DNA of 9,872 nt. Origin: Candidatus Adiutrix sp. (GTDB lineage: Bacteria; Desulfobacterota; Desulfarculia; Adiutricales; Adiutricaceae). Made by a program: the position numbers and the translations under genes. Each line of letters opens with the position of its first letter. The stretch's first letter is position 1. Shown here one piece after another: positions 1 through 5,589 of this stretch. The stretch is taken from positions 1 through 9,872 of the forward strand of contig JAITBV010000228.1 of assembly GCA_031283395.1 (NCBI GenBank). Reading direction: 5' to 3'. The notes under the pieces were generated by a model, which was not told where the DNA came from, searched no databases, and saw nothing but the letters and a program-made list of their open reading frames with translations.

Positions 1-857
1 CCGATGAGCCCCACGTCACTGATGGTGTGGTGGGGATTGCGGAAGGGGCGTTCGGTCACCAGGGGCCGGTCCGAGGGCGAGCGGCCCAGGGCGCTGTAGA
101 TCTTGGTGGTCTCCAGGGCCTCTTCAAAAGTCAGGGGGGGCAGGATGGAGGGCAGGCGTTGGGCCATCATGGTCTTGCCGCTGCCGGGCGGGCCTATGAA
201 CAGTAGGTTGTGGCCCCCGGCGGCGGCCACGGTCAGGGCCCGCTTGGCCCTTTCCTGGCCCCGCACCTCGGCCAGGTCCAGACCTCCGGATTCGGCGTCA
301 GGAGCCCAGGCGGGCCCGCCGGCCGGGTCCAGGGCCGGAAGATCCGCCCGGCCGGCCAGGTAGTCTGTAACCTGGGTTAGGTTGTCGACCGGGCGCACGG
401 CCACCTCCGGGGTCACGGAGGCTTCCGGGGCGTTGGCCCGGGGCAGGATCAGGCTCCCGAGACCTTCGGCCCGGGCCGCCAGGGCCAGGGCCAGGGCGCC
501 CTTGATCGGCCGGATCGAACCGTCCAGGCCCAGTTCGCCCACGATCAGGTGATCCTCCAGGCCGGCCTGGGCCAACAGACCCTGGGCCGCCAAGAGGCCC
601 ACGGCCATAGGCAGGTCAAAGCCGGCCCCTTCCTTGCGGAAGTCGGCCGGGGCCAGGTTGACAGTGACCCTGCCGTCCGGAAAGGGATAACCCTGGTTTT
701 TGAGGGCGGCTTTGACCCGGTCCTTGCTTTCGCGCACCGCGCCTTCCGGAAGGCCCACCGTGTCAAAGCGCGGCAGGCCCCCGGAAATATCCACCTGGAC
801 CTCAATTTTGAGGCCGTCGATGCCCAGAAGGGCACCGCTGAAAACCCGGGCCAGCAT
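1..857 (-). CDS. comM: YifB/ComM family Mg-chelatase-like AAA+ ATPase (N-terminal 285 residues, runs off the window edge)
   Basis: Read right to left from ATG at 857-855. An in-frame TGA lies nine bases upstream of that ATG, so it is the first possible start, although no clear Shine-Dalgarno precedes it. The start MLARVFSGALLGIDG and the stretch GLPEGAVRESKDRVKAAL (residues 35-52) are hallmarks of the YifB/ComM N-terminal ribosomal-S5-like domain. A Walker A motif GPPGSGKT lies at residues 222-229, and the family motif PFRNPHHTISDVGLIG sits at the window edge. Walker B and the C-terminal ChlI-like part lie outside; about 500 residues is usual, so slightly over half is visible. ComM of naturally competent bacteria is a hexameric DNA helicase promoting branch migration during transformation; in species not known to be competent its role is unclear. 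It is the last of three leftward genes, 53 bp after the small protein gene, probably one transcript. The family is secure; the ComM function is inferred. Confidence 0.93.
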   Translation of the reverse strand, partial: MLARVFSGALLGIDGLKIEVQVDISGGLPRFDTVGLPEGAVRESKDRVKAALKNQGYPFPDGRVTVNLAPADFRKEGAGFDLPMAVGLLAAQGLLAQAGLEDHLIVGELGLDGSIRPIKGALALALAARAEGLGSLILPRANAPEASVTPEVAVRPVDNLTQVTDYLAGRADLPALDPAGGPAWAPDAESGGLDLAEVRGQERAKRALTVAAAGGHNLLFIGPPGSGKTMMAQRLPSILPPLTFEEALETTKIYSALGRSPSDRPLVTERPFRNPHHTISDVGLI

Positions 858-910
858 GGAGTATCAGGGAACCGAAAAACAACGGTTTCTAAGGGTGGCG
901 GAACAGGCGG

Positions 911-1192
911 TCATGCCTGGCGGGAACCTTCGGGGCCGCGTCGCAGAAAGAGCCGGTGATATTCCTCCCCGGACAGGTGCCGCCGGAGGGTCCGGCCGAT
1001 AAGATCCAGGAACTCGTCGAGTTCCTCCGCGTTCAGGCGGGGCAGGAGGAGGGCCATCAACTCGTCGTCGGAAAATTTTTGCAAATAGACCTGGAGCGTG
1101 GCCTGGTCCGTTTCCCGGTCGAGCCCCTGGCCCAGAAGCCCGGTGTAGGTTTCGGCAAAGTCGTGGCAATGCTGTCGGTCAGGCCCGGCCAT
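911..1192 (-). CDS. small acidic conserved-looking protein, 93 residues, function unknown
   Basis: The start is set at ATG 1192-1190 because AAGGGAG (minus strand, 1204-1198) lies five bases ahead, an excellent Shine-Dalgarno. An upstream in-frame ATG at 1219 would overlap the preceding gene and has no such site. The product is short, soluble-looking and rich in Leu, Glu and Asp. It begins with a His/Cys-containing segment (QHCHDFAETYTGLL, residues 7-20), followed by predicted helices with DDELMALLLPRL (42-53) and NAEELDEFLDLI (54-65), ending in HLSGEEYHRLFL and an Arg-rich tail. No signal peptide or membrane segment is apparent. I recall similar short cytoplasmic proteins in deltaproteobacteria but cannot name a family. 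It lies 14 bp after the 160-residue hypothetical and 53 bp before the YifB gene, so the three are probably cotranscribed. That it is a real gene is well supported by the ribosome site and the tight packing. Confidence 0.75.
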   Translation of the reverse strand: MAGPDRQHCHDFAETYTGLLGQGLDRETDQATLQVYLQKFSDDELMALLLPRLNAEELDEFLDLIGRTLRRHLSGEEYHRLFLRRGPEGSRQA

Positions 1193-1206
1193 GGGCTCTC
1201 CCTTGA

Positions 1207-1689
1207 TTATTTTTCCCACCAGCCGCCTTTTTTAGCGGGGGCCGGCGTCTGTTTTTTGTCTTTACTCAAGTCAAAAGGGTTGGCAGGCGGGCCGCTGGAG
1301 CTTCCGCCCTCCCACCATTTGGCGGCCTCGGCCTTGGCCGGAGGGTTGGCCGGCTTGGCGACCGCGACCGGCGGGGCCTCCAGGAGATGGTCCAGAAGAG
1401 GCCGGATATGATGGTATTTTTTTTCACCTTCGGCAATGAAGAACCAGTTGGGCCCGGTCAGGGTCTCCAGGGGAAAGGTTTCCTTGATGGCCGTGGGCTT
1501 GAAGCCGTCATCCAGGAGAATCATGACCGCGGAATCGGCCATAACGCGTCCCGTGGCCCAGAAGGTGCGGTATTCGGTCGTCTTGGCCGTGCTTCCCGTG
1601 CCGATGGTACTCTTCTTCTGCTCCAGGTAGATGCCTTCCCGGAAGCCGCCTTCGGGCGGGACCTGATGGCCGTCGGGGTCTGTGGTCAT
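1207..1689 (-). CDS. hypothetical protein, 160 residues, with a proline/lysine-rich tail bearing two WWE motifs
   Basis: First gene of the leftward cluster. ATG at 1689 is preceded by a moderate purine run (AAGGCAGG, minus strand), and the next gene follows 14 bp after its TAA. Residues 1-105 look like one small folded domain with alternating strands (GIYLEQKKSTIGTG, TTEYRTFWATGRVM, SAVMILLDDGF, LTGPNWFFIAEGEKKYHHIRPLLDHLL). Residues 106-160 are a low-complexity Pro/Ala/Lys tail containing KWWEGG (124-129) and ending at the C-terminus in GGWWEK (155-160). The repeated Trp-Trp-Glu at the ends of a disordered tail looks like a docking motif, which is inference. There is no signal peptide or membrane helix, so a cytoplasmic location is likely. 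I do not recognise the family. Codon use matches the neighbours and nothing suggests transfer. Confidence 0.72.
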   Translation of the reverse strand: MTTDPDGHQVPPEGGFREGIYLEQKKSTIGTGSTAKTTEYRTFWATGRVMADSAVMILLDDGFKPTAIKETFPLETLTGPNWFFIAEGEKKYHHIRPLLDHLLEAPPVAVAKPANPPAKAEAAKWWEGGSSSGPPANPFDLSKDKKQTPAPAKKGGWWEK

Positions 1690-1754
1690 GGGGGCCTGCC
1701 TTGTTGAAAGTAGGTTTTAAAGCTATCACATCTTGGTCCCCCTTGCCAAGTTTT

Positions 1755-1760
1755 ATTATA
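1755..1760 (-). promoter_or_regulatory. candidate -10 box (TATAAT) for the leftward gene cluster
   Basis: On the minus strand positions 1760-1755 read TATAAT, a perfect sigma-70 -10 hexamer, about 66 bases before the ATG at 1689. There is no matching -35 at 16-18 bp; that space is occupied by the hairpin at 1761-1780. If it is a promoter it depends on an activator or is weak. The AT-rich patch is small, so chance occurrence is possible. Confidence 0.35.
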
Positions 1761-1780
1761 CCGGGTCGGTCTTGACCCGG
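1761..1780. repeat. perfect inverted repeat / hairpin in the divergent intergenic region
   Basis: CCGGGTC (1761-1767), a 6-base spacer GGTCTT, then GACCCGG (1774-1780) form a perfect 7-bp stem. It lies between the divergent starts at 1689 and 1858 and directly abuts the minus-strand TATAAT. On the plus strand it is followed by a pyrimidine run (CTTTCTTTCT) and on the minus strand by TATAATAAAA. It could be a regulator operator or a structured leader. A terminator is less likely, since no upstream gene on either strand needs one here. Confidence 0.5.
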
Positions 1781-1800
1781 GGCTTTCTTTCTGTTAATCC
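1772..1800 (+). promoter_or_regulatory. weak candidate promoter for the YhaM-like/holB pair
   Basis: TTGACC (1772-1777) matches five of six bases of the sigma-70 -35 consensus. Seventeen bases later comes TAATCC (1795-1800), preceded by TG as in extended -10 elements. The -10 itself is poor, and the -35 overlaps the right arm of the hairpin at 1761-1780. Offered as the best local candidate only. Confidence 0.25.
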
Positions 1801-1857
1801 TTTATCATCACGGCCGGCGATGTTCACATGACCTTAATAAGGATGGAGACTGTCCCC

Positions 1858-2931
1858 ATGACCAGGGCCAAAATTTTTTTGAAGGATCTCAGAGTCGGCT
1901 GGGAGGGCGAGGCCGGGGCCCTGGTCTTGAGCCGGACCCAGGCCCGGTCCAACCGGGGCGGGGCCTATCTGAGCCTGGAGCTGGGCGACCGGTCCGGGCG
2001 CCTGGCGGCCAAGGTCTGGGACAACGCCGAGGACCTGGCGGAAATCATGGCCGAAGGTTCGGCGGTAAGGTTCCGGGGCCGCCTGGAAAGCTACCGCGGC
2101 GCGCCACAACTGGTCATTCGAGAGGCCTGGTCCCTTAACGCGGCCGAACTGGACTGGCGCGACTACCTCAAGACCGCGGATCGGCCCGAGGCCGAAATGA
2201 AGGCCGATATCCTCCGCCTGGCCGCGGCCATCGAAGACACCGATTTCCGCCGCCTGACCGAGGCCGCCCTGGCCGCCCCCGAGGTGGCCGACAAGTTCTT
2301 CCTCCTGCCGGCGGCCAAGCACCTCCACCACGCCCACCTTCACGGCCTTCTGGAACACAGCCTGTCAGTGGGGCGTCTGGCCGTCCTGGCCGCGGCCCAC
2401 TACGGCGGACGGCTCAACGCCGGGCTCCTTACGGCCGGAGCCCTGCTTCACGACCTGGGCAAGGTCTGGGAATTCAGCCCCCCGCCCCGGGTGGATTACA
2501 CCACCTTGGGCCGCCTGCAGGGGCACGCGGCCCTGGGGGCCCGCTTCCTTCGGGCCCTGGCGGACGGCTGGCCCGGCTTCCCCGGGGAAAAGATGGACCT
2601 TTTGGAACATCTGCTTTTGAGCCACCACGGGGAGCCGGAATTCGGCGCCGCGGTCCGCCCTCAGATCCTGGAAGCCCTGGTCCTCCACCACCTAGACAAT
2701 CTCGACGCCAAGGTGGAAGCCGTGGATGCCTTTTTGAACGAGGGGACGGACGGGGAAGGTTGGAGCCCCTACCACCGGACTTTGGCAGGCTATTTCCGCC
2801 GGACCCCGGCCCTGGACCCGGGAGCCCCGCCCCTGGGTGAAGGAAAGCGGTCCGCCCCGGCGGCGGGCCGGGCTTCGGCCGTAAGGCCGCAGGTCCCCCC
2901 GGCTGACGACCAGGACGGGCGCCTTTTCTGA
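1858..2931 (+). CDS. YhaM-like 3'-5' exonuclease: OB-fold plus HD domain
   Basis: The start is placed at ATG 1858 because GGATGGAG lies roughly nine bases ahead and the protein then opens MTRAKIFLKDLRVG, as YhaM-type proteins do. Two earlier in-frame ATGs (1828, 1843) lack proper ribosome spacing. The product is 357 residues. Residues 1-100 are an OB-fold of the nucleic-acid-binding type (GGAYLSLELGDRSGRLAAKVWD around 34-55). Residues 150-290 form a metal-dependent HD domain: GLLEHSLSVGRLA with His167, GALLHDLGK with His198-Asp199, SHHGEPEFGA near 255-264 and HHLDNLDAK near 277-285. The last ~40 residues are a Pro/Ala/Arg-rich tail. B. subtilis YhaM degrades RNA and single-stranded DNA from the 3' end. 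The gene overlaps holB by one base, suggesting translational coupling and a link to replication or repair (inference). The family call is strong; the substrate is not established. Confidence 0.88.
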   Translation: MTRAKIFLKDLRVGWEGEAGALVLSRTQARSNRGGAYLSLELGDRSGRLAAKVWDNAEDLAEIMAEGSAVRFRGRLESYRGAPQLVIREAWSLNAAELDWRDYLKTADRPEAEMKADILRLAAAIEDTDFRRLTEAALAAPEVADKFFLLPAAKHLHHAHLHGLLEHSLSVGRLAVLAAAHYGGRLNAGLLTAGALLHDLGKVWEFSPPPRVDYTTLGRLQGHAALGARFLRALADGWPGFPGEKMDLLEHLLLSHHGEPEFGAAVRPQILEALVLHHLDNLDAKVEAVDAFLNEGTDGEGWSPYHRTLAGYFRRTPALDPGAPPLGEGKRSAPAAGRASAVRPQVPPADDQDGRLF

Positions 2932-3959
2932 TGCCCTGGGGACTTATCGGACTGGAAAGGCCCGCGGCCCTCCTTTCAAGCCTCCTTAAGGCCGAGCGCC
3001 TGCCCCACGCCCTCCTTTTTATCGGCCCAGCGGGCGGAGGCAAGAACAGCCTGGCCCGGGCCCTGGCCGCGGCCCTGAACTGCGTCGGGCCGGACCCGGA
3101 CGGAAGCCCCTGCGGCCGCTGCCCGAGTTGCCGGAAGATGGCCCGGGGTCTTCACCCCGATCTTGTCACCCTGGCTCCGAGCGGGGAAAGATCGCCCGAA
3201 TCCGATAAGGAGGCGCCGAGGTCCAGGCGTCGGATAGGCATAGCGGAGATCCGGGAACTGCGCCGGCTCATGACTTTAAGGCCCTTTGAAGGCCGGGTGA
3301 AGGTTTTCATCCTGCGCGAGGCCGACCGCCTGGGGCGGGAGGCGGCCTCGGCCCTTTTGAAGACCCTGGAGGAGCCGCCACCGGATTCGGCCCTTTTTTT
3401 GACCTCGGCCGCCGAAGGCCAGGTTCTTTCCACCATCCGTTCCCGCTGCCTGACCCTGCGCCTGGATCCGCTGCCCCTGGAGACGGTGCTCCAGACCCTG
3501 GCTGAACAGCGGGGCCTTAACGGGCCCGAGGCCCGCCTCCTGGCCGCCCTCTCCGGCGGCGCTCTGGGCCCGGCCCTGGCCGGAAAGCCGGAGGAGGTCT
3601 GGGGTCGTTGGCGGGCTTTGAACCGGATCATGGAGGAGGGCCGACCCGAAGAGAGCCTGGCCCTGGCCTGGCGCTGGGCTCAAACCGCGGCCGAAGACCG
3701 GGCCGGCTGGTCCGAGATCCTGGAACTCATGCGCCTGTGGTGGCGGGAGACCCTGCGACTGGCCGCCCTGGGCCCGGACGGGCTGGAGGGGCCGCCGGCC
3801 TCTCCGGCCCAGCGCCTCTGGGCCGGCCGGCTGACCCCCGAGATCCTGGAACGGGTCGGCTTGGCCCTGGGCCGGCTGGATGAAGGACTGGAGCTTATCC
3901 CCCAAAAGCCGGAACTTTTTTGGGCCAATTACTGGCTGTCCGTCCTTCAGCCCGGCTAA
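2931..3959 (+). CDS. holB: DNA polymerase III subunit delta' (clamp-loader component)
   Basis: A 342-residue member of the clamp-loader AAA+ family, acting with delta and tau/gamma to load the beta clamp on DNA. The start ATG overlaps the upstream stop as TGATG. Early motifs LPHALLFIGPAGGGKNSLARALA (24-46) mark the P-loop region. Four cysteines at 51, 61, 64 and 67 form the clamp-loader zinc module. LGREAASALLKTLEEPP (134-150) and STIRSRC (167-173, the SRC motif) are typical. Nucleotide-hydrolysis residues are degenerate: Walker A is GxGKN rather than GKT/S, and the Walker B region reads LREAD instead of IDEAD. This fits delta', a stator subunit that commonly lacks ATPase activity, and argues against tau/gamma (DnaX). 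The gene order holB then ricT occurs in many bacteria and supports the call. Confidence 0.93.
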   Translation: MPWGLIGLERPAALLSSLLKAERLPHALLFIGPAGGGKNSLARALAAALNCVGPDPDGSPCGRCPSCRKMARGLHPDLVTLAPSGERSPESDKEAPRSRRRIGIAEIRELRRLMTLRPFEGRVKVFILREADRLGREAASALLKTLEEPPPDSALFLTSAAEGQVLSTIRSRCLTLRLDPLPLETVLQTLAEQRGLNGPEARLLAALSGGALGPALAGKPEEVWGRWRALNRIMEEGRPEESLALAWRWAQTAAEDRAGWSEILELMRLWWRETLRLAALGPDGLEGPPASPAQRLWAGRLTPEILERVGLALGRLDEGLELIPQKPELFWANYWLSVLQPG

Positions 3960-3963
3960 ATAT

Positions 3964-3986
3964 TTTTTGCCAATTGGCGGCAAAAA
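3964..3986. repeat. symmetrical T5GCC / GGCA5 inverted repeat just after holB
   Basis: TTTTTGCC (3964-3971) and GGCAAAAA (3979-3986) form an 8-bp stem with a 7-base loop. The left arm and loop also contain a perfect 10-bp palindrome GCCAATTGGC (3969-3978). The repeat begins five bases after the holB stop. No T-run follows the stem on either strand, so it does not look like a classical intrinsic terminator. A small operator or an mRNA 3'-end stabilising hairpin are possible readings. Confidence 0.45.
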
Positions 3987-4007
3987 GACTTCGCGCCTGG
4001 CCGCAGT

Positions 4008-4027
4008 CGAGGGTCATCTCGTTTTTT
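4008..4027 (+). terminator. weak possible intrinsic terminator between holB and ricT
   Basis: CGAG (4008-4011), loop GGTCAT, CTCG (4018-4021), then six T residues (4022-4027). The T-run is right but the stem is only 4 bp, too short for an efficient terminator in a GC-rich genome. If functional it would partly separate holB from ricT, whose 113-bp gap is the widest between the rightward genes before hemA. Confidence 0.2.
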
Positions 4028-4072
4028 CACGGGGCCTTGGCCTGACGGGGAGGTTCGTGTTAAGATGGATCT

Positions 4073-4834
4073 ATGCGATACGTCAATGTGCGCGTAAAAT
4101 ACGGCGGTCAGGTTTTGACCTACGACTGCGGCGACTTGGCCCCTTCCTTGGGAGACTGGGTGGTGGCCCGGGAGAACGACCTGGTCTACCTGGGCCAGGT
4201 GGTCACCCCGCCCCTGCTCTGGCCGGCCGGGTTGCCGGCCCCGGCCAGAAGGCGCGAGGCCGGGGGCAAGGGCCGGCGCGGGCCTAAAAAAACGGAAAAC
4301 CGGGGCCTGGTGCGACTGGCTACTCCGGCCGACCTGGCCCTCCAGGCGGAAAACGAGGTCCGGGAAAGGGAGGCCTTTGACTATTGCCGGACCCGGGTGG
4401 AACTCCAGGGCCTGGAGATGCGGCTGTTGGCCGTGGAGACGGCTTTCGACGGATCCAAGACCATTTTCTATTACACCGCCGATGAAAGGGTGGATTTCCG
4501 TCTGCTGGTCAAAGAGCTTGTCAGCCGTTTCCGCACCCGCATCGAGATGCGGCAGATAGGTGTGCGCCACAAGGCCAGGCTCCTGGGCGGGCTGGGCGGT
4601 TGCGGCCGGGGTTTGTGCTGCTGCGGATTTTTGGCCAATTTCGCTCCTGTTTCTGTTAAAATGGCTAAAGAACAGGGGCTTTCCCTCAGTCCGGCCAAGA
4701 TCTCCGGGGTCTGCGGGCGGCTGTTGTGTTGCCTGGCCTTTGAGCACCAGGGGCCTCCGCCGGCCGACAGAAGAGGGGAGGCCGAGTTGGAATTGGGGCT
4801 GGAAGACGAGCATGTTCCTGGACCTGGGGCTTGA
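4073..4834 (+). CDS. ricT: RicT/YaaT-like PSP1-domain protein with a conserved cysteine cluster
   Basis: A 253-residue PSP1 C-terminal-domain protein. The opening MRYVNVRVKYGGQ and the core from residue ~86 to 226 match the family: GVRHKARLLGGLGGCGRGLCC (163-183), FAPVSVKMAKEQGLSLSPAKISGVCGRLLCCLAFE (190-224). Cysteines at 177, 182, 183, 184, 214, 219 and 220 include those that in B. subtilis RicT help bind [4Fe-4S] clusters. There RicT acts with RicA and RicF in the Y-complex, which affects RNase Y-dependent mRNA processing, biofilm and sporulation; no RicA or RicF is visible here, so the role may differ. Residues 53-78 are an Arg/Lys/Gly/Pro-rich loop insertion. The ribosome site is weak (purines in TTAAGATGGA). 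The preceding neighbour holB is typical for the family. The end of the gene overlaps the next start by 23 bases. Confidence 0.92.
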   Translation: MRYVNVRVKYGGQVLTYDCGDLAPSLGDWVVARENDLVYLGQVVTPPLLWPAGLPAPARRREAGGKGRRGPKKTENRGLVRLATPADLALQAENEVREREAFDYCRTRVELQGLEMRLLAVETAFDGSKTIFYYTADERVDFRLLVKELVSRFRTRIEMRQIGVRHKARLLGGLGGCGRGLCCCGFLANFAPVSVKMAKEQGLSLSPAKISGVCGRLLCCLAFEHQGPPPADRRGEAELELGLEDEHVPGPGA

Positions 4835-5483
4835 GGGACGCCTGGTCCTGGTGGTGGGTGCCGGCCGGGTCGGGCGGCGCAAGCTGGCCCAGGTCCTTAA
4901 AGCCGGAGCCCGGGCCCTGGTGGTGGAACCCCGGCCCGGAGCCGAGGTGACCGATTTGGCCCGGTCCGGGGCGGTGGAATTGAGGTCCGAATTTTCGGAA
5001 GACCTCCTTTCGGGAGTCAGTCTGGCCTTCGCGGCCTCGGACGAGGCGGCCCTGAACCTGGCCGTGGCCCGGGCCGCCCGAGCCCGGGGCGTGTGGGTCA
5101 ACGTGGCCGACGCGCCGGAAAGTTCAGACTTTTTTCTGCCGGCCGTTGTGACCCGGGGGGATTTTCAACTGGCCGTGGGGACCGGGGGGGCCAGCCCGGC
5201 CCTGGCCGCCGAGGCCGCCTCGCGGCTGAAAAAGCTCTTTGGCCCGGAATATGCCGCCCTGACCAGGTGGCTGGGCCGCTTAAGGCCCCTGGTCCTGAAC
5301 TCGGGCCTGAGCCCGGACGAGCGCCGGGCCCGCTTCCGGCTCCTGGCCGAATCGGATGAACTGCGAGCCCTTCTGGCCCGCGGCCTCCTGAAAGAGGCCG
5401 CGGCCCTTTCGGCCCGCCTTTTGGCTCCGGTGAAACTCGACGGATTGGAACTGGAACTGGGGTCGTCAGACCTGAACAGTTAA
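4812..5483 (+). CDS. precorrin-2 dehydrogenase (siroheme synthase N-terminal-type, stand-alone)
   Basis: NAD-dependent oxidation of precorrin-2 to sirohydrochlorin, as in the N-terminal domain of CysG or yeast Met8p, possibly with ferrochelation. The 223-residue product starts MFLDLGLEGRLVLVVGAGRVGRRK, giving the NAD-binding GAGRVGRRK at residues 16-24. VWVNVADAPESSDFFLPA (94-111) places Asp100 where the catalytic/chelating Asp of CysG lies. TGGASPALA (124-132) corresponds to the conserved Ser/Gly-rich loop. There is no SUMT (methyltransferase) domain, so uroporphyrinogen III methylation must be encoded elsewhere. The open frame extends upstream to 4560, but that part is the shadow of ricT; the ATG at 4812, with a GGAAGACGAG run ahead, is the family-like start. 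The 23-base overlap with ricT implies translational coupling. It precedes hemA, consistent with a tetrapyrrole cluster. Confidence 0.9.
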   Translation: MFLDLGLEGRLVLVVGAGRVGRRKLAQVLKAGARALVVEPRPGAEVTDLARSGAVELRSEFSEDLLSGVSLAFAASDEAALNLAVARAARARGVWVNVADAPESSDFFLPAVVTRGDFQLAVGTGGASPALAAEAASRLKKLFGPEYAALTRWLGRLRPLVLNSGLSPDERRARFRLLAESDELRALLARGLLKEAAALSARLLAPVKLDGLELELGSSDLNS

Positions 5484-5487
5484 GGAG
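5482..5487 (+). promoter_or_regulatory. strong Shine-Dalgarno ahead of a 6-codon mini-ORF
   Basis: AAGGAG overlaps the TAA stop of the precorrin-2 dehydrogenase gene and stands five bases before ATG 5493. It is one of the best ribosome sites in the window, yet the frame it serves closes after six codons, while hemA itself has only a weak GGA site. Confidence 0.6.
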
Positions 5488-5492
5488 CCATC

Positions 5493-5513
5493 ATGTGCGG
5501 CAACGCCCCTTAG
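5493..5513 (+). CDS. candidate leader peptide MCGNAP upstream of hemA
   Basis: ATG TGC GGC AAC GCC CCT TAG: a six-residue frame with a near-ideal ribosome site, followed 13 bases later by a strong hairpin (5527-5569) and then hemA at 5590. This arrangement resembles leader-peptide regulation, where ribosome position affects downstream RNA structure. Alternatives are a decayed start of a lost gene (a cytochrome assembly gene often sits before hemA in related clusters) or plain chance. A second frame from GTG 5495 (eight codons) uses the same site. No homology can be judged at this length. Confidence 0.3.
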   Translation: MCGNAP

Positions 5514-5526
5514 CCTTTTGAAATCC

Positions 5527-5569
5527 GCCCCCGCCAAGGCGCCCTTTTCATAAAAAGGGGCCGGGGGGC
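5527..5569 (+). promoter_or_regulatory. two-tier GC-rich hairpin in the hemA leader
   Basis: The outer stem GCCCCC (5527-5532) pairs with GGGGGC (5564-5569). The inner stem GGC plus CCCTTTT (5538-5548, one bulged G) pairs with AAAAGGGGCC (5553-5562) around a CATA loop. It ends 20 bases before the hemA ATG. No T-run follows, so it is not a standard terminator. A translational or attenuation-like control element, or an RNA processing/stability element between two tetrapyrrole genes, is possible. Confidence 0.5.
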
Positions 5570-5589
5570 TATTTGACGGATCGGAAACC

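Noticed and set aside
549..959. Plus-strand frame opposite the YifB/ComM gene
   Set aside because: Reads antisense to conserved YifB sequence and has no ribosome site or family signature.
956..1411. 151-codon plus-strand frame opposite the two small leftward genes
   Set aside because: It spans the junction of two genes on the other strand, one of which has a strong Shine-Dalgarno; composition is shadow-like.
4037..4066. TTGGCC-N18-TAAGAT as a ricT promoter
   Set aside because: The -35 matches only half the consensus and the start point would fall on the ATG itself; too weak to list as a feature.
4560..4811. N-terminal extension of the precorrin-2 dehydrogenase frame by 84 codons
   Set aside because: This stretch is ricT read in another frame; the NAD-binding start MFLDLGLEGR at 4812 matches where family members begin.
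3956..5101. 381-codon minus-strand frame opposite ricT and the precorrin-2 dehydrogenase
   Set aside because: It runs across two well-identified plus-strand genes and their junction, is low complexity and shows no family motif.
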